The notes: generated by a model from the sequence alone, not told the origin. Shown: positions 1-6,470, numbered from the stretch's first letter. The stretch: DNA of 11,221 nucleotides from an uncultured Oscillospiraceae bacterium (GCA_934661735.1 CAKUJN010000068.1:1-11221), one strand, 5' to 3'. Program-made: numbers and translations.

Positions 1-411
1 GTGCGCGGCGCGGCAATGTGCGACGGTATTTACTGCACGTGCATGGACGCGCGGCGGCAGCAGGTGTACAATGCCCTGTTCGCCGTTGCAGACGGCGCGC
101 CGCGCCGTCTGTGCCCCGACCGCGCGGTCGGGCTGGATGTGCTGCGTGAAGAATTAATAAAATTTGAAAATCCGATTTTTCTGGTTGGCGATGGCGCGCT
201 GCTGTGTTATAATTCTCTTTTGGAAAGCCTGCCGAGGCTGTGGCTTCTCCCCGAGCATCTGCGCCAGCAGCGCGCAGCCGGCGTGGCACTGGCCGCGCAG
301 GCCGCGATCGACGCGGGACAGGCGGGTGACGCCGCCGCGCTGGTGCCGAACTATCTCCGGCTTTCCCAGGCAGAACGTGAACGAAACGAGAGACTGAAGC
401 AGGAATCATGA
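1..411 (+). CDS. tsaB: tRNA threonylcarbamoyladenosine biosynthesis protein TsaB, 3' part (5' end outside window)
   Basis: The frame is open from base 1 and ends at TGA 409-411, giving 136 residues. The usual TsaB is about 220-240 residues, so roughly the first 100, including the start of the ASKHA fold, lie upstream. Visible family marks are the DARRQQVYNALF segment near residue 17 and the C-terminal PNYLRLSQAERER block, both typical of TsaB. TsaB is a catalytically inactive relative of TsaD and forms the TsaB-TsaD-TsaE complex that adds threonylcarbamoyl to A37 of ANN-decoding tRNAs in the cytoplasm. The GTG at base 1 and the internal ATG at 16 are not believed to be real starts, because the conserved domain clearly extends upstream. 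upp follows 23 bp downstream on the same strand, so the two may be co-transcribed. Confidence 0.88.
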   Translation: MRGAAMCDGIYCTCMDARRQQVYNALFAVADGAPRRLCPDRAVGLDVLREELIKFENPIFLVGDGALLCYNSLLESLPRLWLLPEHLRQQRAAGVALAAQAAIDAGQAGDAAALVPNYLRLSQAERERNERLKQES

Positions 412-422
412 AACATGCGGAA

Positions 423-428
423 AAGGAG
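423..428 (+). promoter_or_regulatory. Ribosome binding site of upp
   Basis: AAGGAG lies 6 nt before the ATG at 435. It sits in the short tsaB-upp gap, where no promoter is evident, and it fixes the upp start. Confidence 0.75.
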
Positions 429-434
429 TAACTT

Positions 435-1082
435 ATGAACGAAAACAACTTTGGGCCAAGAGTACACATCATGGATCATCCGCTGGTTGCGCACAAGCTC
501 ACCATCATGCGCGACAAGGACACCAGCGTCAAGGATTTCCGCGAGCTGGTCAGTGAAATCGGCATGCTTATCACCTATGAGGCGACGCGCGATCTGCCCA
601 TGACCACCAAGCACATCGAAACGCCGATCTGCGGTATGGACGCGCCGACGCTTGCCGGCAAGAAATTTGCCGTCGTTCCCATCCTGCGCGCCGGTCTTGG
701 CCTGGTTGACGGCGTTCTGCGCATGGTTCCCTCCGCACGCGTCGGCCATATCGGCATGTTCCGCGACGAGGAGACGCTGATTCCGCACGTTTACTTCTGC
801 AAAATGCCCAAGGACGTCGCCGAGCGCGATATCCTGATCGTCGATCCGATGCTGGCCACCGGCGGCTCGGCCGACGCAGCCATTGCCGAGATGAAAAAAC
901 GCGGCTGCAAGCACATCAAGCTGATGGTTCTGGTTGCCGCTCCCGAGGGCATCCGCTGCATCGTTGAGAAGCACCCCGACGTCGACCTGTACGCCGGCGC
1001 GTTGGACGACCACCTGAACGAGCACGGCTATATCGTCCCCGGCCTTGGCGACGCGGGCGACAGGATTTTCGGCACAAAGTAA
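435..1082 (+). CDS. upp: Uracil phosphoribosyltransferase
   Basis: A complete 215-residue protein, slightly longer than the usual 208-210. It converts uracil and PRPP to UMP and pyrophosphate in cytoplasmic pyrimidine salvage. The PRPP-binding loop is clear at residues 134-146 ([13 protein letters not shown]), preceded by the VPILRAGLG segment at 81-89. The family's uracil-binding C-terminal block is present ([17 protein letters not shown], residues 199-215), so the protein is intact to its end. The ATG start is supported by AAGGAG at 423-428. Neither a PyrR-type attenuator nor a pbuX/uraA-type permease gene is visible next to it; the upstream neighbour is tsaB. A block of hairpins begins immediately after the TAA stop (1080-1082). 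Confidence 0.97.
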   Translation: MNENNFGPRVHIMDHPLVAHKLTIMRDKDTSVKDFRELVSEIGMLITYEATRDLPMTTKHIETPICGMDAPTLAGKKFAVVPILRAGLGLVDGVLRMVPSARVGHIGMFRDEETLIPHVYFCKMPKDVAERDILIVDPMLATGGSADAAIAEMKKRGCKHIKLMVLVAAPEGIRCIVEKHPDVDLYAGALDDHLNEHGYIVPGLGDAGDRIFGTK

Positions 1083-1086
1083 TCTC

Positions 1087-1132
1087 CGCGGCAAAGCCGC
1101 GAATCACCCCCTCCGGCGGATGGCGGAGGGGG
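1087..1132 (+). terminator. Paired GC hairpins after upp, possible weak terminator
   Basis: Two stem-loops follow the upp stop. The first has a 6-bp stem (CGCGGC/GCCGCG) with an AAA loop at 1087-1101. The second has a 9-bp stem (CCCCCTCCG/CGGAGGGGG) at 1107-1132. Neither is followed by a T-run, so they are weak as intrinsic terminators; they could instead protect the 3' end of the mRNA. The first stem reappears in opposite orientation as the core of the terminator at 11165-11187. Confidence 0.45.
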
Positions 1133-1189
1133 TTCCGGTTTCACCGGAACTGCCGTGCGTACGGCAACGCCGCAACCGTGTCTCCGACG

Positions 1190-1223
1190 GCCTACTTTTT
1201 CTGTTGCGCCAGAAAAAGTAGGC
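1190..1223. repeat. 14-bp stem-loop with TACTTTTTCTG core, copy 1
   Basis: A perfect 14-bp stem (1190-1203 with 1210-1223) encloses a 6-nt loop. The same core occurs in the stem-loop at 1645-1678; the two stems differ only near the outer end (GCCTAC versus GCATAC). Both copies keep perfect pairing despite this difference, which suggests that the hairpin itself is maintained. Confidence 0.8.
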
Positions 1224-1249
1224 AAAAAGATGCGCCGAGGACGCATAAT

Positions 1250-1276
1250 ATTGCGCGCTGACGCGCGCGATTTTTT
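1250..1276 (+). terminator. Terminator-like hairpin inside arm A
   Basis: A stem of about nine pairs (six pure G-C pairs in GCGCGC/GCGCGC, a TGAC loop at 1259-1262, flanked by one G-T and two A-T pairs) runs directly into TTTTTT at 1271-1276. This is the best intrinsic terminator shape downstream of upp on the plus strand, about 170 nt past its stop. Confidence 0.55.
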
Positions 1277-1389
1277 GGCCGCTCTGCGGCCTGAACGCCC
1301 TGACGGGCGCAGAATTGCCACCATTCCGATAGTTTTCAGTGCAGATGAATTTACTACACGCAGTTATCGGCAGACTGCATCAATTTCGT

Positions 1390-1495
1390 TTCTGCTCATT
1401 TCCGGAATACTCGACGGGCGGGCCGATGTGGGCATCGGCTCCTACAAAATGCTGTGCAGAATCCTAACTGCCGAGTATTCCGGAAATGAGCAGAA
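1390..1495. repeat. Perfect 24-bp inverted repeat at the centre of the palindrome
   Basis: Arm 1390-1413 is the exact reverse complement of 1472-1495, separated by 58 bp. Inside the spacer a second perfect stem (GCCGATG/CATCGGC, 1422-1428 with 1433-1439, loop TGGG) sits almost at the same centre. Together they would fold into a stem with a nested terminal hairpin. No short flanking direct repeat was recognised that would mark a transposition target site. Confidence 0.85.
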
Positions 1496-1733
1496 CCAAG
1501 ACCCGCTGTCAACTATCCGCGACTGCGTGTGGTACATTTGTCGGAATCATAGGCTATCGGAAAAGTATCGGCCTTGCGCCCGAACAGGGCGCTGAAAAGA
1601 ATCTGCGCGCAAGCGCCATAAATCGTTCTCCAGCGTCTCTTTTTGCATACTTTTTCTGACAAGCCAGAAAAAGTATGCCGCCGGAGGCACAGTTACAGTG
1701 TTGCTGTAAAAACGGCACTCCGGTGAATCCGGA
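1472..1733 (-). repeat. Palindromic repeat element, right copy (arm B, inverted)
   Basis: Read on the minus strand, this follows arm A block for block: the TCCGG/CCGGA hairpin (1719-1733), a 38-nt segment ending at about 1682 that aligns with 1149-1186 without gaps at about three quarters identity, the TACTTTTTCTG stem-loop (1645-1678), GCAAAAAGA, a GCGC hairpin with a GCAA loop (1605-1616), a GCGCCC/GGGCGC hairpin (1576-1592), TTCCGATAG (1554-1562), the ACACGCAGT block (1522-1534) and the perfect 24 bases. An extra 6-bp hairpin (TTACAG/CTGTAA) lies at 1693-1709. No gene is credible here. Confidence 0.75.
1645..1678. repeat. 14-bp stem-loop with TACTTTTTCTG core, copy 2
   Basis: A perfect 14-bp stem (1645-1658 with 1665-1678) with loop ACAAGC. 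It is the counterpart of 1190-1223 in the opposite arm. The T-rich stretch just before it (1637-1644) becomes an A-rich stretch after the hairpin on the other strand, as in copy 1. Confidence 0.8.
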
Positions 1734-1780
1734 CAAAAGGGCCGACAGAGTCGTCCGCCCCTACATGCTGATGCTTCTTT

Positions 1781-1809
1781 TTGCATTTTCTGGTTTTGCA
1801 TCGTATATT
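1781..1809 (+). promoter_or_regulatory. Possible promoter of the SLH/cadherin-like gene
   Basis: A TATATT box at 1804-1809 (5 of 6 matches to the -10 consensus) lies 17 bp after TTGCAT at 1781-1786, a weak -35 with only the TTG matching. The predicted transcript would have a leader of about 45 nt before the ATG at 1862. The surrounding AT-rich stretch contrasts with the GC-rich flanks. Confidence 0.4.
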
Positions 1810-1848
1810 TACCGGAATTCAGCAGATACTACCTCCGACAACTTTTCT

Positions 1849-1854
1849 AGGAGG
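1849..1854 (+). promoter_or_regulatory. Ribosome binding site deciding the start at 1862
   Basis: A perfect AGGAGG lies 7 nt before the ATG at 1862. This selects 1862 over an in-frame TTG at 1781 (no ribosome site, and no signal-peptide character at its N terminus) and over an out-of-frame ATG at 1857. Confidence 0.85.
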
Positions 1855-1861
1855 TAATGTC

Positions 1862-3076
1862 ATGTATTTCTGCAAACACACCGCGCGCCGCCTGCTTGCG
1901 GCGGCGCTGCTTCTTGCCGCGCTGTGCACAGGCGTCTGCGCGGCGGAGGTTACACTGGACTGCACGTCCGTCCGCTGCCTGTCCGAGGCCGATTTCAGCG
2001 ACGCGCCTGTGCGCGGCGTCTACGTCTCGTCCGTTCCGTCGGCCGCCGTCTGTGAAATCCGCTGCGGCACAAGGCGCATCCGCGCGGGCGACGTGCTGCC
2101 GGTGGAGGCGCTGGCTTCCCTGACCGTCATTCCCGTCACACGGCGCGAGGCGGAAACCGAGCTCTGCTACCGTCCCATCGGCGAAAACGGCCTCGGGCCT
2201 GCGCAGACGATGAAGCTTTCCCTCACATCGGGCAAAAACACGGCGCCCACTGCCTCCGACAGTGAGCTGGAAACCTACCGCAACATCTCCAACACCGGCG
2301 TTCTGAACGTCACCGACGCCGAGGGCGACGCGCTGACCTATACGCTGGTGCGCCAGCCGAAGCGCGGCACGGTTGAGCTGCACGACGACGGCTCGTTTAC
2401 CTACACGCCGATGCAGAACAAGGTCGGCAAGGACTGCTTTGTCTACACGGCCAGCGACACGGCGGGCAACGTCTCAGACGAGGCCACGGTCAAAATCCGT
2501 ATCGTCAAGCCCACCGACAAGGCCGTCTACACCGATCTGCCGGCGGATGAGCAGTATCTGGCCGTCTGGCTGCGCGAGCGCGGCGTCTACACCGGCCGTA
2601 CCGTGGACGGCAACCTGTGCTTTGCGCCGGACGAACCGCTGACACGCGGCGAATTTCTGGTGATGGCCATGGCGCTGTTTGACGCAGAGCCGGAGGAGGC
2701 GGCGCTGACCTCGGGCTTTGCCGACGAAACGGCCACACCCGAATGGCTCCGGCCGTATATCGTCTCCGCGTTCAAAAGCGGGATGATCGGCGGCACGCCG
2801 TCGGAGGAGGGATTGATCTTCCGTCCGGCGGACGCGCTGACCTATGCCGAGGCGGCGGTCATGCTGCAAAGCATTGCAAACCTGCCGCAGCCGGAGACGG
2901 AAACCGTCTTTGCCGGCGCTTCAACGGACGAATCCGCCATCCCCGTGTGGGCGCAGAGCGCCGCGGCGGCGCTCCGGCAGGCTGGCATCGCCTTCCCCGC
3001 CGACTGCGCGGACGAGCCGGTCACACGCCTTGCGGGCGCACAGCTTCTGTTTGCCGCCTGTCAGAAAAACGCATAA
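1862..3076 (+). CDS. Secreted SLH-domain protein with cadherin-like (Ig-fold) domain
   Basis: A 404-residue exported protein. Residues 1-27 form a signal peptide (two Arg near residue 9, Leu/Ala core, likely cleavage after VCA or CAA). Residues about 45-125 are an unrecognised beta-rich segment with several Cys. Residues about 126-217 look like a tandem cadherin-like/VCBS-type domain: NTAPTAS, then TDAEGDALTY, GTVELHDDGSFTYTP and DCFVYTASDTAGN. Three SLH repeats follow at about 221-275, 284-340 and 349-400, marked by LTRGEFLVMAM, ALTYAEAAVML and VTRLAGAQLLF. SLH repeats bind pyruvylated secondary wall polymers, so the protein probably sits on the cell wall. No enzyme motif is seen, so the role may be structural or adhesive (inference). 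It is convergent with another SLH protein, the peptidase at 3116-5284. Confidence 0.88.
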   Translation: MYFCKHTARRLLAAALLLAALCTGVCAAEVTLDCTSVRCLSEADFSDAPVRGVYVSSVPSAAVCEIRCGTRRIRAGDVLPVEALASLTVIPVTRREAETELCYRPIGENGLGPAQTMKLSLTSGKNTAPTASDSELETYRNISNTGVLNVTDAEGDALTYTLVRQPKRGTVELHDDGSFTYTPMQNKVGKDCFVYTASDTAGNVSDEATVKIRIVKPTDKAVYTDLPADEQYLAVWLRERGVYTGRTVDGNLCFAPDEPLTRGEFLVMAMALFDAEPEEAALTSGFADETATPEWLRPYIVSAFKSGMIGGTPSEEGLIFRPADALTYAEAAVMLQSIANLPQPETETVFAGASTDESAIPVWAQSAAAALRQAGIAFPADCADEPVTRLAGAQLLFAACQKNA

Positions 3077-3080
3077 AGCG

Positions 3081-3112
3081 CGCGGCCTCCGGAACCGGAG
3101 GCCGCGTTTTTT
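3081..3112 (+). terminator. Strong intrinsic terminator between the convergent SLH genes
   Basis: An 11-12 bp GC-rich stem (3081-3091 with 3096-3106, tiny loop) is followed by six T at 3107-3112, four bases after the TAA of the upstream gene. The peptidase gene ends at 3116 on the other strand. The same hairpin would follow that stop too, but with only a short T stretch in that direction, so it may work in both directions with different strength. Confidence 0.88.
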
Positions 3113-3115
3113 CCG

Positions 3116-5284
3116 TTATCGTGTATAGCCGGACAGATCGACGCGCTTCGGCGTTTCACCGTAGGTCTCAATCGGCGCGGCGTCCGCGTCCTTCAGACCG
3201 TAGTAGTCGCACAGCTTCAGCGTCAGCTCCAGCGCGTATTCGCTCGGCACCCAGATATCGGGGTCATAGCCGTAGCCCTCGCGATTGACGAAATTCCTTA
3301 GCTCGGCGTGCTGCCCAAATCCGATAAAAAATCCGGTGTTCGGCAGATAAATTGGCAGCTCCACATTGCTGAACATGCAGCCAAGCGTGTTGGTTCCGAC
3401 AACCAGAACATTTTCCACGGTGCGGCACTGGGTGATAACGCTCTCTCCCGACGAGCCGGACAGGTAGTCCGTCAGGAAAAAGACCGGATGCGTATTCCCT
3501 GTCTGTTCACCAATCGTGATATTGCGTTCTCTGGGATACTCCGTCACTCCCTGCTGGATTCTCCCGCCGTTGAAGTGATTCTGCCGGTGCTCCCACAGTC
3601 TGGAGCCGACAAAAAAGTCCACGCTGCTGCTGTCAAACGAGTATCTGCCCCACATCTCCATGTTTACATCGGACTCTCCCAGAAAGCGAGACAACCAGAC
3701 ATGCGGACAGCCGTCCGAGCCGCCGCCGTTGGAGCGGCTGTCCACGATCACATAGTCCTGTCCGGAAAGCGTCGTGCCGGTTTTCATGTATTTTTCCAGC
3801 TCGGTCTGATACTTTTGCCGGTTATAATCTGAGAAATAGTTGAAGCCGCGGATCTTGACCACATTGTGGCCGTTTATACTCTGTGCCGCAAAAATCCGGT
3901 TCGGGTCGTTGGATTCGTCCCAGCCGACAGCCTGCGACTTTGTCCACTTCAGTGACAGCGTCCTGATCCGGCCGTCATGGCTGAGCGTCAGCGTGCGCGG
4001 CATATCCGCGTCATCGGCCGTGAGGAAGCGGTGATACAGGCCGTAGACCAGCTCGCCGGTGTCCGCAATCGTCACATGCACCATGTCGTTCAGGTCGCCG
4101 CGGTCAACCGCCTGCAAATACCATTTTTCACCGTTGATCAGACTGTAATAGCCCTTTGTATCCTCGCGGATGAAAATGCCCTTGACATACCATGTTGTAT
4201 ACTGCTTACCCGCGTAGAAGCAGGAGTGCCGGTCTTTGATAAAGCTGTAGGCATTGTACAGAATGTTTTCAAACTGCCGATATTCCACAGTGCTGCTGGG
4301 CAGCGCGCGGATATCGCTCAGCACCTTCTGCCGGGCGTTCTGGAACGTCTCATCGCCGAAGTAGTAATATCCGCCGTAGGCCGACGCAAACGCCTTCCAC
4401 AGATACTCCGCGTCCTCCTCGGCCTGCGCTTTGGTGACAAAAGCAACCGGCTGCTTTTCCTTCAACAGCATCTCGCACTCCGCGTGCGAAAGCAGGTCGT
4501 CATACTCGTGCGACAGCGGGATTTCCAGAATATTCTCCGGAACATTCGCCATTTCCTCGCGACGCTCTTCGTTGACCTGCTCGCGGAACGAGTCATAGCT
4601 CAGGGGCTTTTCCTGCGGCTGGGCGGTGTACTCGTCCATGGCCGCGCTCAGCTGCGCAAGCGTTTCCTTTGCCACGCCCAGCCGCTCGCCCAGCGTCTGA
4701 CCGGAGTCCTTACACTTGCACAGCAGCGCGTCACAGCTGAGCAGCACCATGTCCGCGCGCGTGAAAATCTTCTTCGCGCCCAGTTCCTCCGCCGTCCGGA
4801 AACCCGCCTGCTCCGCAAACGCATACGGCTCGGCATAGGTAAAGTCCGTCTTTGACGAATAGCCCAGCGCCCGCAGGCAGAACGTCAGATACTGCTGCGC
4901 GGAGACGTCCGCGTTCGAGCCGAACGTTTTTGCCGAGGTGCCGTTGGTCAGCTTTTCGGCGTAGGCATAGCCGACATAGCCCTTTGCCCACTTCGGCACG
5001 TCGGTAAACGGCGTTTTGTACGACGCGGCGTTCTGCTTTGCCTTCGCCTCTTTTCCCAGAATGCGCACCAGCATCGTCACGGCCTGCACACGCGTTGCGG
5101 TCTGGCCCAGCTGATACTGCGGCTCGCCGCGGTCGTTCGTGCCCGCGCCGAGGAACAGCTTTGCCTCATACAGGCTGTCCGCCATCTGCTCGATTGTCGT
5201 GCGCGTCTTTGCCGCTACCGGCATGGCCAGCATTCCCGCCAGAATGCAGACGGCCAGCAGCATTGTCAGAATTCTTCGCTTCAT
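3116..5284 (-). CDS. Secreted SLH-domain S41-type (C-terminal processing/tricorn-like) serine peptidase
   Basis: A 722-residue protein with a signal peptide at 1-25 (cleavage near VAA-K), up to three SLH repeats at about 30-190 (for example TRVQAVTMLVRILG, FTDVPKWAKGYVGYAYAEKL, FTRADMVLLSCDALL), a charged linker at about 195-290 and an S41-like domain at about 290-695. S41 marks are DRH at 351-353, VIVDSRSNGGG at 512-522, SGSSGE at 609-614 (predicted nucleophile Ser611), GTNTLG at 630-635 and GYDPDIWVP at 672-680. The residue 25 after Ser611, where CtpA-type enzymes have the catalytic Lys, is Cys636. Glu669 lies 58 residues after Ser611, suggesting a tricorn/CPAF-like His353-Ser611-Glu669 triad (inference). 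No PDZ domain was recognised. The ATG at 5284 has GGGAGG 8 nt upstream. It starts 20 bp after the NTPase-CYTH gene and is probably co-transcribed with it. Parts of it look more AT-rich than its neighbours. Confidence 0.85.
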   Translation of the reverse strand: MKRRILTMLLAVCILAGMLAMPVAAKTRTTIEQMADSLYEAKLFLGAGTNDRGEPQYQLGQTATRVQAVTMLVRILGKEAKAKQNAASYKTPFTDVPKWAKGYVGYAYAEKLTNGTSAKTFGSNADVSAQQYLTFCLRALGYSSKTDFTYAEPYAFAEQAGFRTAEELGAKKIFTRADMVLLSCDALLCKCKDSGQTLGERLGVAKETLAQLSAAMDEYTAQPQEKPLSYDSFREQVNEERREEMANVPENILEIPLSHEYDDLLSHAECEMLLKEKQPVAFVTKAQAEEDAEYLWKAFASAYGGYYYFGDETFQNARQKVLSDIRALPSSTVEYRQFENILYNAYSFIKDRHSCFYAGKQYTTWYVKGIFIREDTKGYYSLINGEKWYLQAVDRGDLNDMVHVTIADTGELVYGLYHRFLTADDADMPRTLTLSHDGRIRTLSLKWTKSQAVGWDESNDPNRIFAAQSINGHNVVKIRGFNYFSDYNRQKYQTELEKYMKTGTTLSGQDYVIVDSRSNGGGSDGCPHVWLSRFLGESDVNMEMWGRYSFDSSSVDFFVGSRLWEHRQNHFNGGRIQQGVTEYPRERNITIGEQTGNTHPVFFLTDYLSGSSGESVITQCRTVENVLVVGTNTLGCMFSNVELPIYLPNTGFFIGFGQHAELRNFVNREGYGYDPDIWVPSEYALELTLKLCDYYGLKDADAAPIETYGETPKRVDLSGYTR

Positions 5285-5304
5285 TGCTCTTTCCTCCCTT
5301 TATT

Positions 5305-6411
5305 TTACAGCACCTGCGATTTCGCAAGGGCCTTGTTCTTGAATTCCGGCCGGCCCGTGACCTCCTCAAGGATGGTCAGCTCCGGCGGGAGCTTTACCGT
5401 CTCCTGCCCCGACGGCAGCGCCGCGCGCATGATCGCCTTGTCCGCGCAGAACGGGTACACATCGATGGCAAAGCTCTGGTGCTCATAGGAAAAACGGTAT
5501 TTCAGCTTGTGCACGGCGTGCAGGCTGCTGTCGCCCTCCATGAGATACTGGATGTACTGCTTCGGCGGGATGGGACGCTCGGTCTCCCATGCGCCGGAGG
5601 GCGTGAAGCGCTTTTCGGTGTAGAAATAGAGATACTCGCTGCCGTTGCGCTGCTGGCGCACGCGGCGCTCGACCTGCGGGTTGGTTTCCAGAAGATACGT
5701 CTGCATCATGTCCACCGGCACCGCATGGTATTTTTCCTCCAGCAGCTTCACATCCGGCATGGAGATGAGATACTTGTGCTTCGTCTCCATCGGCGCGCTC
5801 TGGCCCACGATCTGATAGACCGCGCGCAGGCCGCGCCGGATTTTGTCCTCAAAATCGACCGAGTTGTCGATCACATGCAGATTCGGATGCGCCTGCCACG
5901 CGCGGAGCGTGCGGTCGTCCATCTCCCGTGCCTTTTCCAGCGGCTCATAGCGCGCCTCGTTGCCGAAATTATAGGCAAACTCCGCGCCCTTGGCGCAGGA
6001 AACCAGATGTAGGACCGCGTCATAGCCCGCCATGACCTCCTCCTCGGTCCTGCCGAAGCTGGACAGCACCTGTCTGAACTCCTCGTCGCTGATATACGCC
6101 TTGTCGTCGAACAGCGCACGGTCGTACAGCACCAGCACGTTCTCCTCCGGCACCATCTGCGCCGCCTTCAGCGCAAGCCGCTCCTTGTGCAGCTGGTCCT
6201 CGACGACAAAATACTGAAAATCCAGCATGGAAACGCAGTTGCCGAACGGCCGGATGCCAAAGCCGGAGATCAGATCGGTCGCCGTCTCGGGAATGGTGAT
6301 GACCTTCCAGCCGTCGTCCTGCTTGAACTCCTTCAGAATCCGGCTGACCAGCGTGGTTTTGCCGGCGGCTGGGCCGCCGGTCAGAACAATGCGCGTAATG
6401 TGTTTTGCCAC
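5305..6411 (-). CDS. P-loop NTPase (AAA_28-like) fused to a CYTH-like domain
   Basis: A 368-residue, apparently cytoplasmic protein. The N-terminal NTPase has Walker A GGPAAGKTT at residues 12-20, an IPETATDLI segment at 40-48 and a Walker-B-like strand ending in LVLYDR (93-98), as in the AAA_28/thymidylate-kinase-like group. From about residue 207 a CYTH-type (triphosphate tunnel) domain is suggested by ETKHKYLI (209-216), ERRVRQQ (248-254), YTEKRF (264-269) and FAIDVY (314-319). The first motif departs from the canonical ExExK because the second Glu is Lys211. The same two-domain order is known in Drosophila TTD14, which binds GTP and phosphatidic acid. The substrate here is unknown. The start is GTG at 6411, with AGGGGAG 6 nt upstream. 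It lies 91 bp after the ABC genes and 20 bp before the SLH peptidase. Confidence 0.78.
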   Translation of the reverse strand: MAKHITRIVLTGGPAAGKTTLVSRILKEFKQDDGWKVITIPETATDLISGFGIRPFGNCVSMLDFQYFVVEDQLHKERLALKAAQMVPEENVLVLYDRALFDDKAYISDEEFRQVLSSFGRTEEEVMAGYDAVLHLVSCAKGAEFAYNFGNEARYEPLEKAREMDDRTLRAWQAHPNLHVIDNSVDFEDKIRRGLRAVYQIVGQSAPMETKHKYLISMPDVKLLEEKYHAVPVDMMQTYLLETNPQVERRVRQQRNGSEYLYFYTEKRFTPSGAWETERPIPPKQYIQYLMEGDSSLHAVHKLKYRFSYEHQSFAIDVYPFCADKAIMRAALPSGQETVKLPPELTILEEVTGRPEFKNKALAKSQVL

Positions 6412-6443
6412 AGAAAGCTCCCCTTTTCGTTTTCTGTTTTCAG

Positions 6444-6470
6444 AGTATCATGTTTGTCAGTTCCTGTAAA
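6444..6470 (-). promoter_or_regulatory. Weak candidate promoter before the NTPase-CYTH gene
   Basis: On the minus strand, TTTACA (6470-6465, 5 of 6 to the -35 consensus) is followed after only 15 bp by GATACT (6449-6444, 4 of 6). The -35 box is the loop of a small 5-bp inverted repeat (GTTCC/GGAAC, 6460-6464 with 6471-6475). The short spacing makes this doubtful, but the 91-bp gap is larger than elsewhere in the run, so a separate promoter is possible. Confidence 0.25.

Larger units (their letters stand above)
1134..1413 (+). repeat. Palindromic repeat element, left copy (arm A)
   Basis: This is the left arm of a long imperfect palindrome whose right arm is 1472-1733 on the other strand. Matching blocks, in order from the outside in, are: TCCGG-TTCACCGGA-TGCCGT; a GTGTCTCCGACGGC-type block; the TACTTTTTCTG stem-loop; GCAAAAAGA; a GCGCGC hairpin; CGCCCTG-GGGCGC; TTCCGATAG (1324-1332); a TAC-ACACGCAGT block (1352-1364); and finally 24 identical bases. 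Local hairpins include 1132-1150 (8 bp), 1151-1166 (6 bp), 1190-1223 (14 bp), 1277-1291 (6 bp) and 1296-1309 (5 bp). Such hairpin-dense spacers resemble dispersed intergenic repeats of Oscillospiraceae (general recollection, not searched). An open frame across it looks incidental. Confidence 0.75.

Noticed and set aside
1083..1320. CRISPR-like or tandem repeat array, suggested by many evenly sized hairpins
   Set aside because: The hairpins have different sequences and spacings with no direct repeat unit, and no cas gene is present.
1028..1324. A 98-codon open frame on the minus strand across the end of upp and arm A
   Set aside because: It overlaps the well-supported 3' end of upp and otherwise translates the hairpin repeats. 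No start signal is seen.
1390..1495. Insertion sequence or MITE explanation for the 24-bp inverted repeat
   Set aside because: No transposase and no convincing target-site duplication were found. The repeat is the centre of a larger concentric palindrome and not the ends of an element, so it is reported as a palindrome only.
1155..1595. A 146-codon open frame on the plus strand within the upp-SLH gap
   Set aside because: It runs through the stem-loops, the terminator-like hairpin and both 24-bp arms. It has no convincing ribosome site, and its composition (Arg/Pro-rich start) is typical of translated GC-rich repeats.
1781..1861. Upstream TTG start extending the SLH/cadherin-like protein by 27 residues
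   Set aside because: The ATG at 1862 has a perfect AGGAGG and opens directly into a signal peptide. The extension would bury that signal and overlaps the probable promoter.
3977..4855. A 292-codon open frame antisense to the SLH peptidase gene
   Set aside because: It is opposite a gene with signal peptide, SLH repeats and S41 motifs, and has no domain of its own.
5038..6012. A 324-codon open frame antisense to the start of the peptidase gene and the NTPase-CYTH gene
   Set aside because: It crosses the junction of two supported genes on the other strand and shows no family resemblance.
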